This document shows, one piece after another, positions 1 to 6,358 of a stretch of DNA of 9,889 nt. The stretch is from UCB3 sp964415605 (GTDB lineage: Bacteria; Chloroflexota; Anaerolineae; Epilineales; Epilineaceae). Position numbers and translations under genes: made by a program. The notes beneath the pieces were generated by a model. It searched no databases. It saw only the letters and a list, made by a program, of their open reading frames with translations, and was not told where the DNA came from. The DNA lies in contig CAYQBA010000172.1 of the NCBI GenBank assembly GCA_964415605.1, forward strand, positions 1 to 9,889, in the 5' to 3' direction. How positions within the stretch are numbered: position 1 is the first letter of the stretch; the number at the start of each line of letters is the position of its first letter.

Positions 1-383
1 AAGATGGTCGCCGTCGCAACGCTTCCCGACGCTCGGCTCGGCATCGCACGGCGGACCCGTCAGATCAAACGCATCGGAATCCCGATCGGCGTCGCGCGGA
101 CGAGCCCGACAGATCGCGGATCAACGCACCCGACCGTCGACCCGTCCCTGCCATCACCGGCCCGCCACGCCACTCTACCCTCGATTAACCACCGAGGCGC
201 GCGATCCTGACATCCCCGCGGAAAAACCCGTCGAGCCGCGGCAACCCCGGTCCGGGCGTACCGCCAGCGCACCCCCGAAGACCCCCGCCGCGCCGCCGTT
301 CAGGGGTTGTCCAAAAGCCAAACCAATCTCGCTACTCTGATCGGAGAGGACTGAGAGGACCGCATCCACTTCTGGATGTCGCC
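1..383. other. Left flank, no gene recognised
   Basis: I see no convincing gene here. Reading frames through the stretch are short and rich in Arg, Pro and Gly, as expected of non-coding GC-rich DNA read in arbitrary frames, and none starts behind a good ribosome binding site. There is no tRNA or rRNA signature. The right end (about 300-383) is the probable 3' untranslated region of lepA. It contains a small tandem repeat, GAGAGGAC at 344-351 and again at 353-360 (period 9), and a hairpin that overlaps the lepA stop codon. Something 5' of position 1 could have its 3' flank here. Confidence 0.5.
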
Positions 384-390
384 TCAGTCC
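348..390 (-). terminator. Hairpin over the lepA stop codon, candidate terminator
   Basis: GGACTGAG at 348-355 is the exact reverse complement of CTCAGTCC at 383-390. Inside it, CATCC (363-367) pairs with GGATG (374-378) around a 6-nt loop, with two more pairs next to a bulged T. Between them lies an unpaired stretch, so the hairpin is interrupted. The lepA stop codon (384-386) sits in the outer arm. On the minus strand the following bases are not a clean T tract; a looser T-rich stretch comes only some 25-40 nt later. It may be a terminator, an mRNA 3' stabiliser or chance. Confidence 0.33.
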
Positions 391-2201
391 ATGGCCTCGC
401 TGAGCTTGAGCACCGCCATGAACGCCTCCTGCGGGATCTCGATGTTGCCGAGGCGCTTCATCCGCTTCTTGCCGGCTTTCTGCTTCTCCAGGAGCTTGCG
501 CTTGCGGGTGATGTCGCCGCCGTAGCATTTGGCCAGCACGTCCTTGCGCAGCGCCTGGACCGTCTGGCGCGCGATGATGCGCCCGCCGATCGCCGCCTGG
601 ATCGGCACCTTGAACATCTGGCGCGGGATGACGTCATGCATGCGGCGGGTGAGCGCGCTGCCCATCTGGTACGCCTTGTCGCGGTGCACGATGAGCGAGA
701 GCGCGTCGACCGCCTCCTCGTTGACCAGGATGTCGAGCTTGACGAGGTCGCCCTGGCGGTACCCGTCGAAGTGGTAGTCCATCGAGGCGTAGCCGCGCGT
801 CCGGCTCTTGAGCTGGTCGTAGAACTCCGTGATCAGCTCGGCCAGGGGCACGCGGTATGTGAGCATCACCCGATTGTCGCCGACGTACTCCATCTTGTCG
901 TACTCGCCGCGCCGGTTGGTCACGAGGTCCATGATGGGCCCGATGTAGCCGTCCGGGGCCCAGATCGTCACGAGCATCCATGGCTCGTACACGGCCTCCA
1001 GGACGCCCGGGTCCGGCAGCGCCGCCGGGTTGTCGATCTTGAACGCGTCGCCGTTCTTCTTGAGCACCTCGTAGACCACCGACGGGGCCGTCGCGATGAG
1101 GTCGATGTCGTACTCGCGCTCGAGGCGCTCCTGGACGATCTCCATGTGGAACAGGCCGAGGAAGCCGCACCGGAAGCCCAGGCCGAGGGCCGCCGAGCTC
1201 TCGGGCTCGATCACCAGCGCCGCGTCGTTGAGCTGGAGCTTCTCGAGCGCGTCGCGGAGGTCGAGGTACGCGTCGCCGGCGGTGGGATAGAGCCCCGCGT
1301 AGACCATCGGCTTGGCCGGCTGGTAGCCCGGCAGCGCCTGCGTCGCTCCGCCGTCGGCCGTCGTCACCGTGTCGCCGACCTGGACCTGCCGGACGTTCTT
1401 GAGCCCCGTGGCGATGTAGCCAACCTCGCCCGCCGACAGCCCGTCGACCGGGCGGAGGCCCGGGGCGAACACCCCGATCTCGATCGGCTCGCACGTCTCG
1501 TCCGTCGACATCATCCGCAGCCGCGGCGGCCGCTTGCCGTCGATGTGCCCGTCCTTCAAGCGCACGTGGGCGATGACGCCCTTGTACGCGTCGTAGTGGC
1601 TGTCGAACACGAGGGCCCGCAGCGGGGCGGCACGATCGCCGCGCGGCGGCGGCACCTCGCGCACGATGGCCTCCATCAGGGCGTCGATGTTGGTGCCCTG
1701 CTTGGCCGACACGCACAGGATGTCCTCCGGCCGGCCGCCGAGCAGCTTGACGATCTCCTCGGCCACCTCGTCCGGGCGCGCGGCCGGCAGGTCGATCTTG
1801 TTGATGACCGGGAGGATGTCGAGGTCCGCGTCGATGGCGAGGTAGAGGTTGGCCAGCGTCTGGGCCTCCACGCCCTGGGTCGCGTCCACGATGAGGATGG
1901 CGCCCTCGCACGCCGCCAGCGCGCGGCTCACCTCGTACGTGAAGTCCACGTGCCCGGGCGTGTCGATCAGGTTGAGCATGTACGTCTGGCCGTCGGAGGC
2001 GGCATAACGCATCCGGACCGCGCTGGCCTTGATGGTCACGCCGCGCTCGCGCTCGATATCCATGGAATCGAGCGCCTGCGCGACCATGGCGCGCTGGTCG
2101 ATGGTCGCCGTACGCTCGATCAACCGGTCGGCGAGCGTGCTCTTGCCGTGATCGATGTGCGCGATGATACAGAAGTTGCGGATGTGGGCCGGATCAGTCA
2201 T
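384..2201 (-). CDS. lepA: Elongation factor 4 (LepA), ribosome back-translocating GTPase
   Basis: This is a cytoplasmic, membrane-associable translational GTPase that acts on the ribosome, known for back-translocation and for effects on initiation and stress tolerance. At 605 residues it has the family's normal length. The GTPase motifs are intact: G1 AHIDHGKS at 14-21, switch I Thr56 in RGVTIK, G3 DTPGH at 80-84 with His84, G4 NKID at 134-137 and G5 SAK at 165-167. The LepA-specific C-terminal domain is complete, with the hallmark run from AKCYGGDITRKRKLLEKQK through KKRMKRLGNIEIPQEAF. The ATG start gives the canonical N-terminus (HIRNFCIIAHIDHGKS). No clear Shine-Dalgarno sequence precedes it. 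It stands alone, divergent from the VWA gene. Identification is secure. Confidence 0.98.
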   Translation of the reverse strand: MTDPAHIRNFCIIAHIDHGKSTLADRLIERTATIDQRAMVAQALDSMDIERERGVTIKASAVRMRYAASDGQTYMLNLIDTPGHVDFTYEVSRALAACEGAILIVDATQGVEAQTLANLYLAIDADLDILPVINKIDLPAARPDEVAEEIVKLLGGRPEDILCVSAKQGTNIDALMEAIVREVPPPRGDRAAPLRALVFDSHYDAYKGVIAHVRLKDGHIDGKRPPRLRMMSTDETCEPIEIGVFAPGLRPVDGLSAGEVGYIATGLKNVRQVQVGDTVTTADGGATQALPGYQPAKPMVYAGLYPTAGDAYLDLRDALEKLQLNDAALVIEPESSAALGLGFRCGFLGLFHMEIVQERLEREYDIDLIATAPSVVYEVLKKNGDAFKIDNPAALPDPGVLEAVYEPWMLVTIWAPDGYIGPIMDLVTNRRGEYDKMEYVGDNRVMLTYRVPLAELITEFYDQLKSRTRGYASMDYHFDGYRQGDLVKLDILVNEEAVDALSLIVHRDKAYQMGSALTRRMHDVIPRQMFKVPIQAAIGGRIIARQTVQALRKDVLAKCYGGDITRKRKLLEKQKAGKKRMKRLGNIEIPQEAFMAVLKLSEAMD

Positions 2202-2209
2202 GCTAGAAT
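2201..2209 (+). promoter_or_regulatory. Candidate extended -10 element (TGCTAGAAT) for the VWA gene
   Basis: TGC-TAGAAT fits an extended -10 element (TGn followed by TANNNT) and is unusually AT-rich for this region. It would start a rightward transcript with a leader of about 110 nt to the GTG at 2325. No good -35 hexamer lies 16-18 nt upstream. The site overlaps the first codon of lepA on the other strand, so chance is possible. Confidence 0.3.
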
Positions 2210-2222
2210 GCGTTCGCTTGGG

Positions 2223-2240
2223 GCGCTGTGATCACGGCGC
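2223..2240. promoter_or_regulatory. 18-bp near-perfect palindrome in the lepA/VWA divergent region, candidate operator
   Basis: GCGC-T-GTGATCAC-G-GCGC is symmetric apart from one T/G position, with the 8-bp perfect core GTGATCAC at 2228-2235. It lies between the two candidate -10 elements, in the leader of both transcripts, where a bound dimeric regulator or an RNA hairpin could act on either gene. A second perfect palindrome, CCGTCGACGG, follows at 2245-2254. The half-sites are contiguous, unlike the 6-nt-spaced TGTGA/TCACA of CRP-type sites. Short GC-rich palindromes are common in such DNA, so the call is tentative. Confidence 0.3.
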
Positions 2241-2267
2241 GGTGCCGTCGACGGGGAGCGAACGCCA

Positions 2268-2276
2268 ATCCTAGCA
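2268..2276 (-). promoter_or_regulatory. Candidate extended -10 element (TGCTAGGAT) for lepA
   Basis: On the minus strand, positions 2276 to 2268 read TGC-TAGGAT, an extended -10 that differs by one base from the plus-strand element at 2201-2209. The leader to the lepA ATG would be about 60 nt. No convincing -35 hexamer is found at normal spacing. The match to the TGCTAG motif on the other strand adds some weight. Confidence 0.35.
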
Positions 2277-2324
2277 CACGCCCCGTCCGCAAGTCGCCTC
2301 GACACGCTACATAACGGAGCACCT

Positions 2325-3956
2325 GTGCGCCTCGGACCCTGCATCCCTGCCGGCGCGGCGGCCGTCTGGCTCCTGACCTTTGGCCGCGGCGCGCCGGTCG
2401 AGGCCCGTCTCCATGCCCGACCCGCGCTACCCGACCTCGTGGTCGACGGCACGACCGTCGACCACGTGGGCGAGCACGAGTTCGGGACGGTGACGATTCG
2501 GAACACCGGCGTCCTTTCGGTCACGCAGTACACCGGGGTGGCCGGCGGCGGCACGCTGACGATTCGGGCCCGGCGCATCGAGGTCGACGCCACGTCCCGC
2601 ATCACCGGCGACGGGGCCGGCTGGCGCGGCCGCATGGAGGGCAAGGGCGAGGGCCCGGGCGGCGGCGAAGGCGGTGACGTGGCGCTGTTCGACCCGCGCT
2701 TTGGCGCTGGGGGATTCGAGATGGCGCTCCCGCCGTTCGACCGGCTCCTGAGCGCGCGGACCGCCGTGATCGTCGGCGCCGGCCGTGGCCCCGCCCGCGT
2801 CCTCCATCCCACCGGCTCCGGCGCCGGCGGCGGCCATGGCGGCCGCGGCGGCGACGGCATCCTCAACAGCCGGCGCGGCGAGTGGCGTGGGGGCCTGCCG
2901 TACGGCACGGCCGACGGCGACGCGGCCGAGCTTGGCTCGGCCGGCGGGGCACCGCCGCCGTCGCACCACGAGACCCGCAGCATCGGCGGCGGAGACGGCG
3001 GCGGCGCGATCCGCCTCGTGGCGGACGAGATCATCGTCGCCGGCCGCGTCTCGGCCGACGGCGACCCTGGCGCGGCCGCGACGTACGACGCGGCCGGCGG
3101 TGGGGCCGGTGGCGGGATCGTCATCCATGCCGGGCGCCTCGACGTGACGGGCGCGATCTCCGCGATGGGGGGCCGCGGCGGCGAGGCCTACGATGTGGCC
3201 GGCAGCGGGGGCGGTGGGCGGGTCAAGATCACCTACGCGCACGGTCGACTGGACCCTGCCCGGGTGCACGTGGGTCCCGGCAAAGGGCCTTGTCCCGGCG
3301 AGCGGACAAGCCCGTGGGGCTGTGACGGCACGCTGGAAGTGGTGCGCGTGCCGGCGCCGGCGTACCTGCCGCTGGCGATCCGGGGGGTGTGCCTGGCCGA
3401 GGCACGCCGCGCGACCGCCCTTGTCCTCGACGTGTCGGTCAGCATGATGGCGGCCACGCGCGCCGGGCGCCCCGCCTTGGCCGCCGCGACCGAGGCTGCC
3501 GGCCGGTTCCTGGAACGGATGGGCGCCGCCGATCGGGTGGCGGTGCTGTCGTTCGCCGGCGACGCGGTTGTGCTCCAGCCGCTGACCGCGGACCTCGCCG
3601 CCGCCCGGGCCGCGCTCGGCCGCCTGGTGCCCGCGAGCGGCTCGCGCATCGACCGCGGCCTGGCAGCCGCCCACCGGGTGCTCGCCGGCGCGTGGCCCTC
3701 CGAGCGGCGGGTCATGGTCGTGGTCACCGACGGGGTCGCCTCGGCCGACCTGGGATCGGTCCGGGCCACCGCGGCCGCCGCGCGCGCCGATGGCGTGACG
3801 ATCTACACCGTCGGCATCGGCGCCGAGGTCAACCAGGCGCTTCTGATCGAGCTCGCGGGCGACCCGTCGCGACACCTTTTCGCCCCGGACGCCGAAGACC
3901 TCGCCGGGTTGTACGCGGCGATCGCCGCCCGCGAGGCAGGGTGCTGGCAGCCGTGA
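2325..3956 (+). CDS. Secreted glycine-rich repeat protein with C-terminal VWA domain
   Basis: The 543-residue protein has an apparent signal peptide (hydrophobic core about 9-20, likely cleavage after Ala27) and no later membrane anchor, so it is probably exported. Residues 70-306 carry a repeated plan: a Gly-rich turn, an alternating beta strand ending in A..I or A..L, a short turn, then G.IsA.GG. The clearest units are 74-100, 221-257 and 258-294, with a partial unit from 295, suggesting stacked beta-solenoid-like coils. Residues 362-537 form a VWA domain with MIDAS motif DVSVS (Asp369, Ser371, Ser373), Ser440 in the usual Thr position, and Asp469 in VVVTDG, so metal-dependent ligand binding is likely. 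Cys356 and Cys540 bracket the VWA domain and could form a clamp disulfide; Cys323 and Cys333 could form another. The GTG start is supported by GGAG at 2316-2319, 5 nt upstream. The ligand is unknown; adhesion or surface assembly is an inference. Confidence 0.88.
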   Translation: MRLGPCIPAGAAAVWLLTFGRGAPVEARLHARPALPDLVVDGTTVDHVGEHEFGTVTIRNTGVLSVTQYTGVAGGGTLTIRARRIEVDATSRITGDGAGWRGRMEGKGEGPGGGEGGDVALFDPRFGAGGFEMALPPFDRLLSARTAVIVGAGRGPARVLHPTGSGAGGGHGGRGGDGILNSRRGEWRGGLPYGTADGDAAELGSAGGAPPPSHHETRSIGGGDGGGAIRLVADEIIVAGRVSADGDPGAAATYDAAGGGAGGGIVIHAGRLDVTGAISAMGGRGGEAYDVAGSGGGGRVKITYAHGRLDPARVHVGPGKGPCPGERTSPWGCDGTLEVVRVPAPAYLPLAIRGVCLAEARRATALVLDVSVSMMAATRAGRPALAAATEAAGRFLERMGAADRVAVLSFAGDAVVLQPLTADLAAARAALGRLVPASGSRIDRGLAAAHRVLAGAWPSERRVMVVVTDGVASADLGSVRATAAAARADGVTIYTVGIGAEVNQALLIELAGDPSRHLFAPDAEDLAGLYAAIAAREAGCWQP

Positions 3957-3983
3957 CGGCCGGCACGGCAACGCCATCGCGCG

Positions 3984-4012
3984 TCCGCTCCGGCCATCGG
4001 CATGCCGGCGGA
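3984..4012 (+). terminator. Hairpin downstream of the VWA gene, candidate terminator
   Basis: TCCG-CT-CCGGC (3984-3994) pairs with GCCGG-CGGA (4004-4012): nine base pairs with a 2-nt bulge and a 9-nt loop, starting 28 nt after the VWA stop codon. No T tract follows, so it is a weak intrinsic terminator candidate. A smaller hairpin, GCCGTG (3950-3955) with CACGGC (3964-3969), overlaps the stop codon itself. Confidence 0.33.
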
Positions 4013-4020
4013 GGGCGCGC

Positions 4021-4100
4021 GCGAGCGCCGCGCCGTTCCCGCTTCATCAACGTCGATCGCATCGGCGCCCCAAGATCACCTGCGAGCGCCGCGCCGTTCC
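4021..4100. repeat. 19-bp perfect direct repeat, two copies 61 bp apart
   Basis: GCGAGCGCCGCGCCGTTCC occurs exactly at 4021-4039 and at 4082-4100 in the spacer between the VWA gene and the small protein gene. The 42 bp between the copies are unrelated to the flanks. The copies lie about 80-155 bp upstream of the next ATG, in the right place for paired regulator sites. They could equally be the footprint of a small duplication or a dispersed genomic repeat. Confidence 0.6.
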
Positions 4101-4136
4101 AATCGCCGACGAGGCAACCCCGGCGGCCGGGATGCG

Positions 4137-4166
4137 TAGAATTGTCACCCATACATATCCAAGGAG
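4137..4166 (+). promoter_or_regulatory. Candidate -10 (TAGAAT) and ribosome binding site (AAGGAG) of the small protein gene
   Basis: TAGAAT at 4137-4142 is a good -10 hexamer in an otherwise GC-rich spacer, and the same hexamer occurs at 2204-2209 upstream of the VWA gene. A start near 4149 would leave a leader of about 28 nt that includes AAGGAG at 4161-4166. That site ends 10 nt before the ATG at 4177 and decides this start over the in-frame ATG at 4132, which overlaps the promoter. No clear -35 is visible. Confidence 0.4.
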
Positions 4167-4176
4167 CAGACCCAGC

Positions 4177-4641
4177 ATGATGACCGAAGAGTCCACCCCC
4201 ACCGTTCTCGAGACGCCCACGGCCGACACAACGGCCGACACCGCCGCGGCGTCCGACACCGCGACCGCGACGACGTCGCAGGCGTTGCAGGGCATGGCAT
4301 CGGAGCTGCGCAGCTTCGGGCAGCAGCTCGCCGCCGTTCTGCGCGCGGCCGCCGCGACGCCCGAGGCCGAGCAGCTGAGCGGCCAGATTCGCGACGGGCT
4401 GAGCCAGCTGCGCGACGAGATCGACACCGCCCTGGACGGCTTGCGAACGCGCACTGCCGAACGGACGGGCGATGCCGCCGGCGGGGTCCTGTCGCAGGCG
4501 CGCGGCGAGCTGGCCGCGGCGCTGCAGACCCTCGGCCGCGCGGTCGTCAGGATGGCCGACTCGGTGGCGCCCGGCGACGGCAAGCCCGCGGCCGGCGAGC
4601 CGGCCGCCGCCGAAGGCGGAGACGCCACACCGCCCGCCTAG
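4177..4641 (+). CDS. Small Ala-rich helical protein of unknown function
   Basis: I do not recognise a named family. The 154-residue product has an acidic, Thr/Ala/Asp-rich disordered N-terminus (1-33, including a 4-residue repeat TADT twice, visible as a 12-bp DNA repeat at 4219-4241). Three amphipathic helical stretches follow (about 34-60, 62-92 and 102-130), then an Ala/Pro/Gly-rich tail. It has no Cys, no signal peptide and no membrane helix. The block FGQQLAAVLRAAAATPEAEQL followed by a helix of IRDGLSQLRDEIDTAL type resembles short hypothetical proteins I associate with Chloroflexota, often with a ..SPE...L pattern; that is from memory and unverified. Its composition suggests a coiled-coil or lipid/protein-surface binder. 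The ATG at 4177 is chosen for its AAGGAG site. Codon use matches the neighbours, so it is probably a real gene. Confidence 0.75.
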   Translation: MMTEESTPTVLETPTADTTADTAAASDTATATTSQALQGMASELRSFGQQLAAVLRAAAATPEAEQLSGQIRDGLSQLRDEIDTALDGLRTRTAERTGDAAGGVLSQARGELAAALQTLGRAVVRMADSVAPGDGKPAAGEPAAAEGGDATPPA

Positions 4642-4677
4642 CGCGACGCCCGTCCCGCAACCGCACGCGTCGCACAT

Positions 4678-4697
4678 CCGGGCGCTGCGCCGCCCGG
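4678..4697 (+). terminator. GC hairpin after the small protein gene
   Basis: CCGGGCG (4678-4684) pairs exactly with CGCCCGG (4691-4697) around a 6-nt loop, 37 nt after the TAG stop codon at 4639-4641. There is no T tract. With the larger hairpin at 4749-4793 it forms a plausible two-step 3' end. Confidence 0.4.
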
Positions 4698-4748
4698 GCT
4701 CGCTGTCGGCGCGGCACAGGCGCCATCACCCACCGGCACGCGTCGACG

Positions 4749-4793
4749 ATGACGCCCCCGAGATGGTCGAGCCGACCGTCCCGGGGGCGTCAT
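4749..4793. terminator. Bidirectional terminator hairpin between convergent genes
   Basis: ATGACGCCCCCG (4749-4760) is the exact reverse complement of CGGGGGCGTCAT (4782-4793), a 12-bp stem. The 21-nt interior folds again: GGTCG (4765-4769) pairs with CGACC (4773-4777). The structure lies 108 nt after the small protein gene's stop and 20 nt after the stop of the convergent MBL gene, which is where a shared terminator is expected. No long T run flanks it on either side. Confidence 0.65.
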
Positions 4794-4813
4794 GCTGTCC
4801 AGGCGTGCGGCCG

Positions 4814-5818
4814 TCAGCGCCGCCGTGCTGGCGCCGCCCGCCGCTCGATGAACACGATCCCGTCCCGGACGTGGCGGGCCGCCCATCCCCGTTGGGCGAG
4901 CCAATCGCTGTACGCGACCGCGATCGCCAGGCGATCCGCGGCCTCGGCCGCGTCATCGACCGGCCCACCGAGGTGCCGTGCCACGTCCCATAGGCTGCGC
5001 GGTCGCCCGGCCACGATGGACCGCACGGTCTGGAGCCGCGCGCGGATGTCGGCCAGCCGGCGGGCGATGAGGACCCGATGGGCGCGGATCGGAGGACCGT
5101 GCCCGGGGAGGATGATCGACGCGTCCAGTCGCCCGAGTGCCAGCAGCGACGCGATGAGGTCAGCCAGCGTGTGCGGCCGTCCTTCGGCGCCGCGCGGCTC
5201 CAGGGCCGGGCGCGTCGCCCGATCGCGAAGCACGAGGTCTCCCGCGAGCACGGTACCGGACGCGACATGCTGCAACACCAGCTGATCGGGCGCATGGCCG
5301 GGCAGGTGCAGCACCATCCAATCGTCATCGCCGGCGGGGACGACGTCGCCGTGGTCCACGGGGCGTAGCGCCCGCCCATCGACCCCACCGGGCGACTCGA
5401 CCGCCGCCTCCCACGTGGCCAGAGCATCGACGATGGCCGGCGGCGCCCCTGCCGCGCGTGCGACGCGGTCGAGGAGGCCCGCACGCGCGGCGTGCTCCGC
5501 TCGAGGGTCGGTCACCGCGTGAACGCCGCGTGGGTGGAGGAGGATCGGCGCGCCGCATCCGGCGTGCAGCGCCGCCAGGGCGCCGGCGTGAGCCTGGTGG
5601 GTGTGGGTGAGGATGATCTGCGCCACGCCGGCCAGCGGAACACCGGCGGCATCGGCCGCCCGCGCCACGCGCGCGGCCGTGCCCGGCAGCGCCGGCCCGG
5701 TGTCGACCAACGTCGGCACCCGTCCGGGCAGGAGGTAGACGTTGACGGCGCGGCCGGACGCGCCGCACGGAACCTCGATCCGGTGCACGCGCGGGCGAGA
5801 CCCGGCCACCCGGTCCAT
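4814..5818 (-). CDS. Metallo-beta-lactamase fold hydrolase with Asp-to-Ala change in the HxHxDH motif
   Basis: The 334-residue protein has the MBL layout: VDTG at 38-41, the metal motif at 72-77, PGH at 173-175 (His175), GD at 193-194 (Asp194) and PGHG at 238-241 (His240). Residues about 256-325 (RLADIRARLQTV through WLAQRG to GIVFIE) look like the C-terminal winged-helix domain of LACTB2-type and related thioester, lactone or nucleic acid hydrolases. The oddity is the metal motif, which reads H72-T-H74-Q-A76-H77: the Asp that normally binds the second zinc is Ala (GCT, 5591-5593). All other ligands are present, so a one-metal or otherwise altered site is likely. The substrate is unknown. It lies 18 bp downstream of maoC and probably shares its transcript. 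The ATG start lacks a strong Shine-Dalgarno site. Pairing with a hotdog hydratase hints at acyl-CoA or lactone chemistry, an inference only. Confidence 0.87.
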   Translation of the reverse strand: MDRVAGSRPRVHRIEVPCGASGRAVNVYLLPGRVPTLVDTGPALPGTAARVARAADAAGVPLAGVAQIILTHTHQAHAGALAALHAGCGAPILLHPRGVHAVTDPRAEHAARAGLLDRVARAAGAPPAIVDALATWEAAVESPGGVDGRALRPVDHGDVVPAGDDDWMVLHLPGHAPDQLVLQHVASGTVLAGDLVLRDRATRPALEPRGAEGRPHTLADLIASLLALGRLDASIILPGHGPPIRAHRVLIARRLADIRARLQTVRSIVAGRPRSLWDVARHLGGPVDDAAEAADRLAIAVAYSDWLAQRGWAARHVRDGIVFIERRAAPARRR

Positions 5819-5836
5819 TTGAGCCGCGGTTGGGGA

Positions 5837-6358
5837 TCAGCCGGCCGGCGCGCCTTCAGCTTGCGCCGCCGGCGCTTTGGCCGCGCTCGGGTCGGGCTTG
5901 AAGCGGACCAGGATCTTCCAGTGTCCGTTCTGGACGATCTCGTCGCGCTGGTTGACCACCCGCACGTCGAAGGTGACGATGCCGCCTCCCATCATCCGCT
6001 GCGCGTGCTTGTCGATGACGTTGACGACGACGTGGATCGTGTCGCCCATGAGGATTGGCCGGCGGAACTTCCAGTCGATTCCCAGAAACGCCATGGCGGT
6101 GCCGTCGATGAACCCGAGACGGGAGGTCAGGCCCGTCGCCGCCGACAGGCCGAGCATGCCGTGCGCAATGCGTTCGCCGAACGGCGTCTCGCGCGCGAAC
6201 TCGGCGTCGGTGTGCAACGGGTTGTAGTCACCCGACAGCCCGGCGAAGGCGCACACGTCGTGCTCGGTGATCGTCCGCGCCGGGCTGACGATGGTGTAAC
6301 CGATCTCGAACTCTTCGAAGTAGTGGCCGCGGGCGGTCCGTTCGGCGCCTGAGGTCAT
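5837..6358 (-). CDS. MaoC-family (R)-specific enoyl-CoA hydratase/dehydratase
   Basis: This is a single hotdog-fold hydratase of the MaoC/PhaJ type, which adds water to or removes it from acyl-CoA thioesters in the cytoplasm. The catalytic signature is present: SGDYNPLH at 42-49 with the Asp44/His49 dyad, then FGERIAHGML at 60-69. The C-terminal half (DWKFRRPILMGDTI, then VTFDVRVVNQRDEIVQNG) is typical of the fold, ending in an Ala/Pro-rich tail. I choose the ATG at 6358 (173 residues) because AGGAG at 6367-6371 lies 8 nt upstream; an ATG at 6385 has no such site. It heads an apparent two-gene unit with the MBL gene. Its start overlaps the stop of a short upstream ORF by ATGA. The acyl substrate cannot be read from the sequence. 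Confidence 0.93.
   Translation of the reverse strand: MTSGAERTARGHYFEEFEIGYTIVSPARTITEHDVCAFAGLSGDYNPLHTDAEFARETPFGERIAHGMLGLSAATGLTSRLGFIDGTAMAFLGIDWKFRRPILMGDTIHVVVNVIDKHAQRMMGGGIVTFDVRVVNQRDEIVQNGHWKILVRFKPDPSAAKAPAAQAEGAPAG

Noticed and set aside
636..2231. 531-codon open frame on the plus strand opposite lepA
   Set aside because: It lies antisense to the fully conserved lepA gene. Its product is rich in Arg, Val, His and Asp, as expected of a GC-rich gene read backwards, and has no domain motif.
2223..2240. CRP/FNR-type binding site at GTGATCAC
   Set aside because: The half-sites touch with no 4-6 nt spacer, so it does not fit TGTGA-N6-TCACA or TTGAT-N4-ATCAA.
2427..3977. 516-codon minus-strand open frame opposite the VWA gene
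   Set aside because: Its composition is typical antisense (Arg/Gly/Ala/His), without motifs. The plus strand has a signal peptide, repeats and an intact MIDAS motif.
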